DNA of 64,000 nt from JADLHS01 sp964561105 (GTDB taxonomy: Bacteria > Verrucomicrobiota > Verrucomicrobiia > Limisphaerales > JADLHS01), in contig CAZLOH010000031.1 in the NCBI GenBank assembly GCA_964561105.1, positions 1 through 64,000 of the forward strand, read 5' to 3'. The position numbers and the translations under genes were made by a program. The notes beneath the pieces are model-generated. The model ran no database searches. It was given only the letters and a program-made list of their open reading frames with translations, and had not been told where the DNA came from. This document shows, piece after piece, positions 18,876 to 27,501 of the stretch. Every line of letters begins with the position of its first letter. The stretch's first letter is position 1.

Positions 18876-20306
18876 CTATTTGCCCAGGCAAAACTGGCGG
18901 AAGATGGAGTCGAGCAAGTCTTCAGTAGTAGTCTGGCCCACAATTTCGCCCACGGCCTTGACGGCCAGCCGTAAATCGAGCGCGACGAATTCGAGCGAGG
19001 CGTCGGCGCGCAGAGCGTCCAGCGCGAGCATGGTGCTTTCTTGAGCGCGGCGCAACGCGTCCTGATGCCGGGAGTTGATGGTCACTTGCGCCATCTCCGC
19101 GGTGATGGCGCCGGACCAGATCAAGGACTTGATTGCATCCTTCAGCGCTTCAAGGCCATGACCGGTTGCGCAGGAGACGTCCACCACCGGAGTGGTATTT
19201 GCTTTGCCCGGCTGATCGTTTGCACGCGCCTCGTTCGATGAAGTCTGCGGCGGATTGACGGGAAACACCCCGAGCCTGGCTGGCAGATCGGATTTGTTGC
19301 GGACGAGGATGCGGCGTTTGTCGGCGAACTCAATCAGGAGCTTTTCATCCTCCTCCGCCAATGGCTCGGAGGCGTCGAGAACATGAATGATGAATTCCGC
19401 GCGCGTGAGGGAGGCGCGGCTGCGGCGGATGCCTTCGGTCTCGAGTTCATCCCGCCCCTCGCGCAAGCCGGCGGTATCAATGAAAATCACGGGCAGACCG
19501 CGCACGTTGGCGGTTTCCTCGATGGTGTCGCGGGTGGTGCCGGGAATGGGCGAGACGATGGCGCGGTCGTGGCCCAGCAATTGATTGAGCAGGCTGGATT
19601 TGCCGGCGTTGGGCCGGCCCACGATGGCGGCACGCACGCCGCGCCGGAGAATCTGGCCTTCGGGTGCCGTGCGCAGGAGCTCGGCCATGAACTCAATCCC
19701 GCGCGCGAGACTGGCTTCGAGTTGTTCGCGCGTGTCCGGCGCGATGTCTTCCTCGGGAAAATCTATGTGGGCTTCGATGTGCGCGAGCGTGTTCATCAGG
19801 TCGTCGCGCAGCCGATTGATGCGTTGAGAAAGCTTCCCGGCCAGTTGCTCGTTGGCGGCGCGGAGGGCCAGGTCGGTGCGGGAATGGATCAGGTCGGCGA
19901 CGGCCTCGGCCTGCGTGAGATCGAGCCGACCGTTGAGGAACGCGCGCTGGGTGAATTCGCCAGGTTCGGCCAGGCGGGCGCCCCCTTCCAGAATCGTGTC
20001 GAGCACGGTCTTGGTGGAAAGAATCCCGCCGTGGCAACTGATCTCGACCACATCCTCACGCGTGAACGTGCGCGGGGCGCGCAGCACGGCGCACAACACT
20101 TCATCCACCTGCTGTCCGGTGCGAACAATTTTGCCGTAGTGAATCGTATGACTTTCCGCCGCGCTGGGCCGGCAGGAGTTCTTGCCAGCGGGCACAAAAA
20201 CCTTGTCCGCGATGGCGAAGGCCTGCGCCCCGGAAATGCGGATCACGGACAATCCGCCTTCACCAAGTGGAGTGGCGATGGCGGCGATGGTGTCGTCAAG
20301 GAACAT
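18876..20306 (-). CDS. mnmE: tRNA uridine-5-carboxymethylaminomethyl modification GTPase MnmE
   Basis: 476 residues from ATG 20306, chosen because MFLDDTIAAIATP is the usual MnmE N terminus. An N-terminal formyl-THF-binding domain is followed by a helical domain with an embedded Ras-like G domain: GRPNAGKS (230-237), FIDTAG (DTAG at 277-280) and NKSD. The C-terminal FCLGK keeps the essential Cys of the FC(I/L)GK tail. With MnmG it modifies the wobble uridine of several tRNAs. It lies 2 nt downstream of a small gene and is probably co-transcribed with it. Confidence 0.97.
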   Translation of the reverse strand: MFLDDTIAAIATPLGEGGLSVIRISGAQAFAIADKVFVPAGKNSCRPSAAESHTIHYGKIVRTGQQVDEVLCAVLRAPRTFTREDVVEISCHGGILSTKTVLDTILEGGARLAEPGEFTQRAFLNGRLDLTQAEAVADLIHSRTDLALRAANEQLAGKLSQRINRLRDDLMNTLAHIEAHIDFPEEDIAPDTREQLEASLARGIEFMAELLRTAPEGQILRRGVRAAIVGRPNAGKSSLLNQLLGHDRAIVSPIPGTTRDTIEETANVRGLPVIFIDTAGLREGRDELETEGIRRSRASLTRAEFIIHVLDASEPLAEEDEKLLIEFADKRRILVRNKSDLPARLGVFPVNPPQTSSNEARANDQPGKANTTPVVDVSCATGHGLEALKDAIKSLIWSGAITAEMAQVTINSRHQDALRRAQESTMLALDALRADASLEFVALDLRLAVKAVGEIVGQTTTEDLLDSIFRQFCLGK

Positions 20307-20308
20307 GA

Positions 20309-20560
20309 TCAGCGCGTGCAACCGCCGGTCTGGATTTCGGCGGAACGGCCTTCGAGCCATTGCCGCGCCTTCTCGTAGCTTTTGCGATTGAGATAGTGCA
20401 GCAGGTCGGGCGCAGTGCCGCGGGGCAGTTGTCCGGCAAGTTCCTCGATCCGCCGGAACAGCGGCATCAGGTCCGGCTTGGACCTGACCGCGGACATCGT
20501 TCTCACGGCGGCCTCCAGATCGGTCAGGGCGGTCAGAATGTTACGTTCAAGCTCCGTCAT
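20309..20560 (-). CDS. Small conserved-looking protein upstream of mnmE, 83 aa
   Basis: Starts MTELERNILTALTDLEAAV and ends 2 nt before the mnmE start codon, an arrangement typical of translational coupling. It is soluble and mostly helical, with a C-terminal HYLNRKSYEKARQWLEG segment. I do not recognise the family. The spacing suggests a co-expressed partner or accessory of MnmE, or simply an operon neighbour. Confidence 0.6.
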   Translation of the reverse strand: MTELERNILTALTDLEAAVRTMSAVRSKPDLMPLFRRIEELAGQLPRGTAPDLLHYLNRKSYEKARQWLEGRSAEIQTGGCTR

Positions 20561-20647
20561 GGAAACTGAATAGCGGTTCGCCGCGCGCATTTCCATCCTG
20601 GACTTTAAGATTTGAATTGCCGCCGCGGCGCGCGAATACTCGACGCC

Positions 20648-21514
20648 ATGCGCGCCCGCTCGAAGTCCGAAGCAATTTCCCACGTCCGCTCCACCCGGCT
20701 CTCCCCGACCGAACGGCGCAATCCGCGCTCGTTGAAACTGGATCGGATGTCCGTGACCGACGCCGTGCAACTGATGTTGCAGGAAGAAGCCAGGGTGACG
20801 CGCACGCTGCTTCGGCATCGTCGTTCGCTGGCGAAAGCGGTGGCGGTGGTCGTCCGGGCATTTCGCTACGGCGGACGGTTGCTTTACGTTGGTGCCGGCA
20901 CGAGCGGGCGGCTGGGGGTGCTGGATGCGAGCGAATGTCCTCCGACTTTTCGCGCTGCTCCCGAGATGGTGCAAGGCATCATTGCAGGCGGCGACCGGGC
21001 CTTGCGCCACGCTGTGGAAGGCGCGGAGGACGACCCCGCCGCCGGCGCGTCCGATCTCAAATCCCGACGCGTGGGCCGCGGCGACGTGGTCGTCGGAATT
21101 GCGGCCAGCGGCACGACGCCCTACGTTTGGGGCGCGCTGCGCGAGGCGAAGCGACGGAAAGCCGCCACGATCCTGCTGTGTTTCAATCCGCATCTCGCCA
21201 TTCCCGCCGCGCTGCGCCCGGACATTGTCCTGGCGGTGGATTTGGGTCCGGAAGTGTTGACCGGCTCGACGCGGCTCAAGGCGGGGACGGCCACCAAGCT
21301 GGTCCTGAACCTCCTGACCACACTGGCCATGGTGCGCGTGGGCAAGGTGATGAGCAATTTGATGGTGGACGTGCGACCCACGAATCAAAAACTCCGCGCG
21401 CGGGCAGTGCGGATCGTGCAGGAGTTGACCGGCGTGGAGGAAGCATCGGCCGCGCACGCGCTGCGGCAATCCGGGTGGGCGATCAGGAAGGCATGCCGCC
21501 GGCTAAAGTCGTGA
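20648..21514 (+). CDS. murQ: N-acetylmuramic acid 6-phosphate etherase
   Basis: 288 residues from ATG 20648. It has the SIS-domain signature of MurQ: VGAGTSGRLGVLDASECPPTF spans the phosphosugar-binding loop and the catalytic Glu region. GIIAGG, AVEGAEDD and GIAASGTTPYV are also family-typical. It cleaves the lactyl ether of MurNAc-6-P to GlcNAc-6-P during recycling of cell-wall sugars in the cytoplasm. No MurNAc kinase or PTS gene is adjacent. Its 3' end overlaps the convergent Yip1-like gene by 32 bp. Confidence 0.93.
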   Translation: MRARSKSEAISHVRSTRLSPTERRNPRSLKLDRMSVTDAVQLMLQEEARVTRTLLRHRRSLAKAVAVVVRAFRYGGRLLYVGAGTSGRLGVLDASECPPTFRAAPEMVQGIIAGGDRALRHAVEGAEDDPAAGASDLKSRRVGRGDVVVGIAASGTTPYVWGALREAKRRKAATILLCFNPHLAIPAALRPDIVLAVDLGPEVLTGSTRLKAGTATKLVLNLLTTLAMVRVGKVMSNLMVDVRPTNQKLRARAVRIVQELTGVEEASAAHALRQSGWAIRKACRRLKS

Positions 21515-22112
21515 CCGCTTTTTCCAACGCCGGGAATCGTCCGTGGTAAAAATACGAGGTGAACAAACACAGCAGTCCACTCACCACCGCCAAGGTCAAG
21601 CTGGTCATGAAAAACAATCCAAACGCGTGCGGCGGGTCGGGCTTCAGGATACAGGGCAATCCGTGGTACAGGACACCAATGGTCAGCACCAGGCCGGCGG
21701 CCCAGGGAATCCACGGATTGAGCCAGGACGACAAGTCACCCAAACGCAGGGTAAGCATCGGGGCAAAACCGTAGGCCACCGCGGTAAACGCGTGCCGAAA
21801 CGTGTGACGCCGATGAAACGTGGCGGCAAAGGACATTGCCGCGTAGGCGACCACGAAGGCCAGGCCCAGCAACAGGAGGCTGTCGGCCGTTTCGATGACC
21901 ACGGCCTCACGCAAGGTGTAAGTCTTGACGAAACTCGTTTCCGATTTTTGCAGTTTGCCCCAGTGCATCAGTCCGTAGCCTTGCGCGACGGAAGTCAGAA
22001 TGATCAGCGGGAGGAGGTGCAGGCACAGGATATACGTGATGCTGCGCGCGGCGCGGTCTATGCCATCCCAGGTCGTCTCCGGCCGGACAAGCAGCAACAA
22101 GGCTTTGATCAT
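21483..22112 (-). CDS. Yip1-family membrane protein
   Basis: 209 residues with about five membrane helices (around 30-45, 72-92, 105-122, 128-150, 163-185) and a short N-terminal helix LLLVRPETTWDGI typical of bacterial Yip1/YIF1-domain proteins. Function in bacteria is unknown. It overlaps murQ tail-to-tail. A Yip1 assignment rather than a generic DUF is likely but not certain. Confidence 0.7.
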   Translation of the reverse strand: MIKALLLLVRPETTWDGIDRAARSITYILCLHLLPLIILTSVAQGYGLMHWGKLQKSETSFVKTYTLREAVVIETADSLLLLGLAFVVAYAAMSFAATFHRRHTFRHAFTAVAYGFAPMLTLRLGDLSSWLNPWIPWAAGLVLTIGVLYHGLPCILKPDPPHAFGLFFMTSLTLAVVSGLLCLFTSYFYHGRFPALEKAVTTLAGGMPS

Positions 22113-22231
22113 CGTCGGGCAGCAATAGCAGCGCGAGGCGCGACATTCAATACAATTACCGCGCCGAAACGCCCGTGGATGTTACGGATGGCCGGCTTGC
22201 CCTGCCGGTTGGCCCGGTTAACCTCTCCGTC

Positions 22232-22597
22232 ATGCAACCAAGCATCCGCCGCCATCTGCTCCTGGCGCTGACCGTGTTCAGCTTGACCGGCTGCGCCACG
22301 GCCAAGGTCAACTGGGCGACTCGCGTGGGGCACTTCACTTTGGACCAGGCCATCCTGGAACTCGGGCCGCCGGACAAGAAAGCGGAGTTAACCGATGGGA
22401 CGGTCGTGGCTGACTGGCTCACGCGGCGGGGACGTTCAACGTACTATACGGGCGTGGGCGGGTACTACGGCGGCGCGCCTTACACCTATGGCGCGTTGGC
22501 CCCCGCCTACTGGGGAACGGTGTCGCCGGATTTTTATCTGCGCTTGACCTTCGGCCCTGATGGCCGGTTGACGGCGTGGAAGAAATATGCCCTGTGA
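22232..22597 (+). CDS. Small lipoprotein, 121 aa
   Basis: From the ATG at 22232, the N terminus has a basic stretch, a hydrophobic core and a lipobox LTGC (Cys at about residue 21), so the product is a lipid-anchored envelope protein. The mature part contains FTLDQAILELGPPDKKAEL and a Gly/Tyr-rich segment (YYTGVGGYYGG) before LRLTFGPDGRLTAWKKY. This resembles small SmpA/BamE-like 'outer membrane assembly lipoprotein' folds, but I cannot assign a family firmly. Confidence 0.7.
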   Translation: MQPSIRRHLLLALTVFSLTGCATAKVNWATRVGHFTLDQAILELGPPDKKAELTDGTVVADWLTRRGRSTYYTGVGGYYGGAPYTYGALAPAYWGTVSPDFYLRLTFGPDGRLTAWKKYAL

Positions 22598-22643
22598 ATT
22601 TCTTTGCTTTCACTCGACGGCGGCGCGTGGTTAACTCATCGCC

Positions 22644-22967
22644 ATGAACGTCGAAGACAGCATCTGGGACAAACTCACCCGCGTGGTGATTTGCCTGTTG
22701 CTCATCGCCGGACTCGTCGGCATCGGAGTCTGGTACATGCCGCTCATCCATCAGAACGAACGCTATCGCACGACGGTCCTGGGCTTGGATGCCGAGATCC
22801 AACAGGAAGTTGAAACCAAGAAGCAACTTGAGGCGGCCATCAAATCCTTGAACAGCGACTCCAACGCCGTCGCGCGCCTGGCCCGGATGAAATTGGGCTA
22901 CGCACGGCCGGACGAAACCGTCATTCGCTTCGAGTCGCCGGCGACCAACGGTTTCACCTTCCATTGA
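22644..22967 (+). CDS. FtsB/DivIC-like septum formation initiator protein
   Basis: 107 residues: a cytoplasmic N terminus (1-13), one membrane helix (about 14-33), then a coiled coil (about 36-72) followed by the short conserved region ARLARMKLGYARPDETVI. This is the size and layout of FtsB/DivIC proteins of the cell-division complex, which pair with FtsL and FtsQ. The gene follows the lipoprotein by 46 bp. Confidence 0.8.
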   Translation: MNVEDSIWDKLTRVVICLLLIAGLVGIGVWYMPLIHQNERYRTTVLGLDAEIQQEVETKKQLEAAIKSLNSDSNAVARLARMKLGYARPDETVIRFESPATNGFTFH

Positions 22968-23369
22968 TCAACTTTGTCGCGTTCGCAACCCGCCAGGAGA
23001 TTCCCGCAAGCGGGAGGCCGGAGGCACACGCCTTCCCCTGACCGGTTGAAATCAATCTTTCGCCAGCTTCGCCAATTGACTCAATAAAAGGATTTACCTC
23101 CCGGTCTGGCCGGAGGATAGTTTCGCCTCGACCAGCCCGGTTGGTGGGAGTTCATTCCTGGCGAATGCGAACCGGAGAAACATTTTGAGCGACCGGCGCG
23201 GATGGCAAATGGAAACCAATATGAGCAAGTCCTTGTCCGCACGAGTAGCCTTGGTTGTCGGATCAACGCCGACCTCCCGGGTCACTCCGACTTTTGATCG
23301 AGGATCCGGCAGCACGAACGCGCCCGGCGCGCGCCGTGCCGGAAGCGCGGGTAAAACCAAGGCTACACA
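22968..23369. other. Intergenic region and leader of the PIN-TRAM gene
   Basis: 402 bp. A TTG-initiated 62-codon frame at 23185-23373 overlaps the next start as ATGA, but its Ser/Arg/Gly-rich product looks random. The notable structure is an 11-bp perfect inverted repeat flanking the last ~100 nt before the next start codon (separate entry). Confidence 0.4.
23246..23365 (+). promoter_or_regulatory. Inverted repeat enclosing the leader of the PIN-TRAM gene
   Basis: TAGCCTTGGTT at 23246-23256 is perfectly complementary to AACCAAGGCTA at 23355-23365; the right arm ends 4 nt before the ATG at 23370. The enclosed 98 nt contain a very GC-rich core. If transcribed, the base of this structure would cover the ribosome-binding region, so a translational control role is possible. 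This is inference only. Confidence 0.3.
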
Positions 23370-24392
23370 ATGATCAGTGCTCTCTGGGTTATCCGCTTTT
23401 TGTTTTTGGGCATGTGCAGCCTCGCCGGCTACGCCTTGAGCCAGGTACGCCCTGACTATGTGGTGGCGAGCTATGGCGGCCTGGTTGGCACGGCGATTGG
23501 CTTTGGCTTCGGCGGATTGTTGATTGCGGTGGACGAGATGTTGAAGGGATTTTCGCTCCGGGCCTTTTCGGCGACGACCTTTGGCTTGCTGCTGGGGATC
23601 CTGGTGGCCCAACTCATTGACCACTCCGGACTGTTCGACCGCGTGAACGACGACACGCGATTGATCGTCCGGCTCGCGCTATTTCTGGCGTTCAGCTACA
23701 TCGGCATGGTGCTCGCCATGCGCAGTAACAAGGAGGATTTTTCCCTGATCATCCCCTACGTCCGGTTCGCTCCGCGCAACAAGCCGGACAATCTCATCCT
23801 TCTCGACACCAGCGCCATCATTGACGGGCGGGTGGCGGACTTGATCGAGACCAGCTTTCTGGAAGGCATCATCATCGTCCCCGGCTTCGTTTTGAAGGAA
23901 CTGCAACAGGTTGCCGACTCACAAGACCCCGTCAAACGCGCGCGCGGCCGCCGCGGACTCGAGATGCTCAATCGCATCCAAAAAAACCAGCGCAACGAAG
24001 TGAAGATTCACGATGGCGATTTTGCCGATGAAAAGGAGGTGGACGCCAAACTCGTCCGGCTGGCGCGCAATCTGGGGGCGAAGTTGTACACCAACGATCA
24101 CAACCTGGGCAAAATTGCCGCGCTGCAAAACGTCACGCATGTGAACCTGCACGAACTGTCGCGCTCGCTGAAACCGGTCATGCTGCCCGGCGAATTGTTG
24201 TCGTTGAAAATTGTTCGCGAAGGCAAGGACAAGGGCCAGGGCATCGCCTACCTCCCCGACGGCACGATGGTGGTGGTGAACAACGGTCACACACACATCG
24301 GCCAGCAAGTCGAGGCGCAGGTGCAGAGTTTGTTGCAGACTGGCGCGGGCGTGATTGTCTTCGCCGACTTGCGCACCCCGGTTGCGACTTGA
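23370..24392 (+). CDS. PIN-TRAM domain membrane protein (YacL type)
   Basis: 340 residues: four membrane helices (about 5-22, 35-58, 70-88, 98-116), then a PIN domain (about 140-265) starting ILLDTSAIIDGR and ending YTNDHNLGKIA, then a TRAM-like beta domain (about 270-335; GQGIAYLPDGTMVVV). This is the layout of Bacillus YacL and its relatives, thought to be membrane-bound ribonucleases; the exact target is not established. The PIN acidic residues appear intact (D of LLDTS, E of LKELQQ, D of TNDHN). Confidence 0.85.
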   Translation: MISALWVIRFLFLGMCSLAGYALSQVRPDYVVASYGGLVGTAIGFGFGGLLIAVDEMLKGFSLRAFSATTFGLLLGILVAQLIDHSGLFDRVNDDTRLIVRLALFLAFSYIGMVLAMRSNKEDFSLIIPYVRFAPRNKPDNLILLDTSAIIDGRVADLIETSFLEGIIIVPGFVLKELQQVADSQDPVKRARGRRGLEMLNRIQKNQRNEVKIHDGDFADEKEVDAKLVRLARNLGAKLYTNDHNLGKIAALQNVTHVNLHELSRSLKPVMLPGELLSLKIVREGKDKGQGIAYLPDGTMVVVNNGHTHIGQQVEAQVQSLLQTGAGVIVFADLRTPVAT

Positions 24393-24421
24393 AACCTGGC
24401 GGCAAACGGCGATGCTAGGTC

Positions 24422-24646
24422 ATGCAAATGGTTACCATTTCCACCGCCTTCAATCCCGCGGATGCGCAACTGGTTCGTTCCTGTCTCGACGCCGCCGGCT
24501 TTCACGCCATCGTAAAGCACGAACTCTCCGCGCTCAGCATGGATGGTTACGGCCTGACCGTTGGCGGCATCCTGGTGCAAGTACCCGAAACTGAAGTCGA
24601 GGACGCCAAAGCCTTTCTTGCCGCACCCGTCAAGCCTGCCGAATGA
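24422..24646 (+). CDS. DUF2007-family small protein
   Basis: 74 residues, MVTISTAFNPADAQLVRSCL… ILVQVPETEVEDAKAFL, matching the alpha-beta pattern of DUF2007 'putative signal-transducing' proteins. Its stop overlaps the start of the downstream oxidase (ATGA at 24643-24646), so the two are probably translated together. No function is established for the family. Confidence 0.75.
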   Translation: MQMVTISTAFNPADAQLVRSCLDAAGFHAIVKHELSALSMDGYGLTVGGILVQVPETEVEDAKAFLAAPVKPAE

Positions 24647-26022
24647 CTGGCGCTCAATTACAATCGCTCGCCCGGCTCAAAAAACTTCTGCCGCCGGGCG
24701 AACTCGTTTTGGATCCGAAGACGTTGACGCGCTACGCCGGCGATAAATGGTTCGCCACCCATCAACCGGATGCGGTCGCCCTTCCCCGTAGCACGAAGTC
24801 GGTTGCCGCCATCCTGCGCTTTGCTCATCGTCATCACATCCCCGTGACCGCCCGCGGCGCCGGCTATGGTTACGTGGGCGGCTGCGTGCCGGTGCGGGGC
24901 GGCATCGTGCTGTCACTGGAGCGGATGAATCGCATCCGCGAAATCAACGCGGGCGATTTCGTCGCCGTGGTGCAACCGGGAGTTCTCACGGCGCAGATTC
25001 AAGCGGAGGTGGAGCAACAAAGATTATACTATCCGCCCGATCCCGCGAGCCGGGCGGAAAGTTCCATTGGCGGCAACATCGCCACCAACGCCGGCGGGCC
25101 GCGTTGCTTGAAGTACGGCGTCACGCGGGACTACGTGCTCGGCTTGGAGGTCGTGCTGGCGGATGGCACGATCGTCCGGCTCGGCGGCCGCACCCACAAA
25201 AACAAGACCGGCTTTGACCTGCATCGCCTCTTCGTCGGCTCGGAGGGATTGTTAGGGATCGTTACCGAAGCCACGCTCAAGCTGCTGCCGTTGCCTCCGT
25301 ATCGGGCGAACTTGGCCGTGGGATTCTCGAACCTGCGCGCGGCGGTGCGATCCTTACACGCCATTCTCGCCATCGGCTTCCTGCCTGCGGCGCTGGAACT
25401 GGCGGATTCGTTCACGCTCGCCGCCGCCTACCAACGCACCAAGAGCGAACGGCTGCGGAATTGTCGCGCCCATTTGATCGTGGAACTCGACGGCCAGCGC
25501 GCCTCCGTGCACAACGAGATTCGCACCCTGCAACATCTGGTTCGGAAACAAAAACCGTTGTTCATCGAGACGGGCCTCGGCAACCGGCAGTGTGAAGCCG
25601 TTTGGAAAATCCGCCGCGAGTTCTCGTACGCCTTGCGCGACACCGGCCTCACCAAGCTGAACCAGGACATCGTCGTTCCTCGCAGCCGGCTGGAGGACTT
25701 GTTCGACTTCGCCGCGCGCCTGCAACGCAAACATCAACTTCAACTCGCTTGCTTTGGCCACGCCGGCGACGGCAACATCCACACGAACATCATGGTGGAT
25801 TTCGCCCAGCCCGGCGCGCAACGCCGCAGCGAAGCGGCTCTGGACGAGTTGTTTCGTCAGATTCTCGCCTGGGGCGGCTCGATCACCGGTGAGCATGGTA
25901 TCGGCATCGCCAAGCAACGCTGGTGGCCGCTGGCCGTCTCCAAGGAAACCCGCCAGTTGCACCGCGCGATCAAGCGGGCGCTGGATCCGCAAGCCATTCT
26001 GAATCCGGGTAAGTTTGTTTGA
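24643..26022 (+). CDS. FAD-binding oxidase, GlcD/D-lactate dehydrogenase-like
   Basis: 459 residues. The N-terminal FAD-binding-4 domain (about 40-220) has TARGAGYGYVGGCVPVRGG and SSIGGNIATNAGGPRCLKYG. The C-terminal domain contains CFGHAGDGNIHTNI and GSITGEHGIG, the signature of the GlcD/DLD flavoprotein family, which oxidises 2-hydroxy acids such as glycolate or D-lactate. No GlcE or GlcF partner is adjacent, so a single-subunit D-2-hydroxy-acid dehydrogenase is as likely as a glycolate oxidase subunit. Confidence 0.88.
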   Translation: MTGAQLQSLARLKKLLPPGELVLDPKTLTRYAGDKWFATHQPDAVALPRSTKSVAAILRFAHRHHIPVTARGAGYGYVGGCVPVRGGIVLSLERMNRIREINAGDFVAVVQPGVLTAQIQAEVEQQRLYYPPDPASRAESSIGGNIATNAGGPRCLKYGVTRDYVLGLEVVLADGTIVRLGGRTHKNKTGFDLHRLFVGSEGLLGIVTEATLKLLPLPPYRANLAVGFSNLRAAVRSLHAILAIGFLPAALELADSFTLAAAYQRTKSERLRNCRAHLIVELDGQRASVHNEIRTLQHLVRKQKPLFIETGLGNRQCEAVWKIRREFSYALRDTGLTKLNQDIVVPRSRLEDLFDFAARLQRKHQLQLACFGHAGDGNIHTNIMVDFAQPGAQRRSEAALDELFRQILAWGGSITGEHGIGIAKQRWWPLAVSKETRQLHRAIKRALDPQAILNPGKFV

Positions 26023-26112
26023 GCGTCGAACCGGTTGGAATCCGCCGCTGGTTGTCTCATCGCTGGTTTTCGCATTTGCCTCCCAGTGGGCATTACTTCA
26101 CAATCCGGGAAT

Positions 26113-26334
26113 ATGAGCGACATTCTGCAATTCTCGACCGCCAAACTTCAGCGGATCGTAAGATTGAAAAAGCAAATTGAGCGGCTGCAAAGTCAGTTGG
26201 AGAAATTGGTGGGCGGGGCCACTGGAGTCGCGCCGAAAGGAAAGCGGCGACCGATAACCGCCGCCGGACGCAAAGCCATGTCCCTGGCTGCCAAGAAACG
26301 ATGGGCGAAAGCCAAAGCCGCCAATAGAGCTTGA
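26113..26334 (+). CDS. Small basic protein with C-terminal Lys/Ala-rich helix, 73 aa
   Basis: An N-terminal coiled-coil-like helix (LKKQIERLQSQLEKL) is followed by a Gly-rich turn and a basic tail AAGRKAMSLAAKKRWAKAKA. Proteins with this layout and a KRWAK-type tail are common short hypotheticals in Verrucomicrobiota; DNA or RNA binding is plausible from charge alone. The ATG at 26113 is chosen because the coding look starts there. Confidence 0.6.
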   Translation: MSDILQFSTAKLQRIVRLKKQIERLQSQLEKLVGGATGVAPKGKRRPITAAGRKAMSLAAKKRWAKAKAANRA

Positions 26335-26360
26335 TGGGTCGGTCGCGGTCGGACGCCGGG

Positions 26361-27056
26361 CTACGCACTTACCGGAGCGACGAGCGCGACAAATTCTCCT
26401 TTCAGACTCCGCTGCTTCGTCGCTTCAAGCAGTTCTGCCGGCGTGCCCCGCAAGAATTCCTCGAACTTCTTGGTCAACTCCCGCGCCAGCACCACCTTGC
26501 GGTCGGGAAAGACTTCGTTCAGTTCTCCCAGCAGCTTTTCGATGCGATAAGGCGATTCGTAGAGCACGAGCGTGCCGTCGAAGATTTTCAGGGAATCCAG
26601 CTTGTTCCGGCGTTGACCCGACTTGTGCGGCAGAAAGCCAATGAAATGGAACTCATCCGTCGGCAAGCCGCTGGCCGTCAACCCGGCAATCAGTGCGCAC
26701 GGGCCGGGCACGGATTCCACGCGGAAGCCGGCGGCAATGGCGGCTTTCACCACGCGCTCACCGGGATCGCTGATGCCCGGGCTGCCGGCGTCCGTGACCA
26801 GCGCCACTTTCTCGCCCCGTCGCAGCCGTTCGATGATTTCCTCGCTGCGCTTCGCTTCATTGAACTGAAAGTAGCTCAGGAGCGGCTGGGCAAGCTGGAA
26901 GTGCTTGAGCAGTTGCCCCGTGCGCCGCGTGTCCTCCGCCGCCACCACGTCACATTCCCGCAACACACGCAACGCCCGCAGCGTGATGTCCTCCAGATTG
27001 CCAATCGGCGTGGCGACCAGATAAAGCGTGCCGGGGGTGAGCGCGGGCAAATTCAT
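26361..27056 (-). CDS. rsmI: 16S rRNA (cytidine1402-2'-O)-methyltransferase
   Basis: 231 residues of the tetrapyrrole-methylase fold. The N-terminal YLVATPIGNLEDITLRAL, then AAEDTRRTGQLL, VTDAGSPGISDPG and ESPYRIEKLL, are the classic RsmI/YraL signatures. It 2'-O-methylates C1402 of 16S rRNA, next to RsmH's base methylation. A lone minus-strand gene, of standard family length or slightly shorter (the C-terminal extension of E. coli RsmI is absent). Confidence 0.95.
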   Translation of the reverse strand: MNLPALTPGTLYLVATPIGNLEDITLRALRVLRECDVVAAEDTRRTGQLLKHFQLAQPLLSYFQFNEAKRSEEIIERLRRGEKVALVTDAGSPGISDPGERVVKAAIAAGFRVESVPGPCALIAGLTASGLPTDEFHFIGFLPHKSGQRRNKLDSLKIFDGTLVLYESPYRIEKLLGELNEVFPDRKVVLARELTKKFEEFLRGTPAELLEATKQRSLKGEFVALVAPVSA

Positions 27057-27170
27057 GACCGCAAGCTAATCAAAGCCCGCCCGCGAACAAAGTTGGATTT
27101 CCGCGCGATCGTTCTTGCTGGCAGGTGCGGTGCCGGATTCTCGGAAATGAAAATTTTGCAAACTTTTGAA

Positions 27171-27192
27171 TGACAGCGTCACGCTCCTGTCA
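27171..27192 (+). promoter_or_regulatory. Short dyad upstream of small gene, possible operator
   Basis: TGACAG (27171-27176) and CTGTCA (27187-27192) form a perfect inverted repeat with a 10-nt spacer, 26 nt before the ATG at 27219. This is operator-like in size and position, but no regulator can be named and it may be coincidental. Confidence 0.25.
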
Positions 27193-27218
27193 CATAGTCA
27201 TACCCGTCTGAGGTGACT

Positions 27219-27476
27219 ATGTCTGTCTCAGTAAAATCTCCGAAGTGGGCGCAACAAGGAGCGCTCGCCGGGCAGACCGTCCTCAGCGTAACCTCAATAC
27301 CGACACGAGCCATGATAAAAACCCTCGAAGTCATCACTGAAGCGATCCGCAACCCGAATCACCCGTTTCGTAAAGCGGATCAGCAGCCAAAGAAATCCCA
27401 AAAACACCGTTACGAACGACGGAAGATCAAGGAATATCTGCATCTGGCCGACTGGCAGGCGGAGCAGGCCGTTTAG
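27219..27476 (+). CDS. Hypothetical basic protein, 85 aa
   Basis: ATG at 27219 (a GTG two codons upstream is possible), with GAGGTG immediately before. The C-terminal half is the protein-like part: MIKTLEVITEAIRNPNHPF, then a Lys/Arg-rich stretch and IKEYLHLADWQAEQAV. It is followed 25 bp later by a strong intrinsic terminator, which supports a real transcript. No family recognised; a start at the internal Met (27312) is an alternative. Confidence 0.5.
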   Translation: MSVSVKSPKWAQQGALAGQTVLSVTSIPTRAMIKTLEVITEAIRNPNHPFRKADQQPKKSQKHRYERRKIKEYLHLADWQAEQAV

Positions 27477-27501
27477 CGGGAGAATTTAACCAAACAACGA
27501 A

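Noticed and set aside
23185..23373. 62-codon frame whose stop overlaps the PIN-TRAM start
   Set aside because: The overlap is suggestive, but the product is low-complexity Ser/Arg/Gly and the start is a TTG without a ribosome-binding site.
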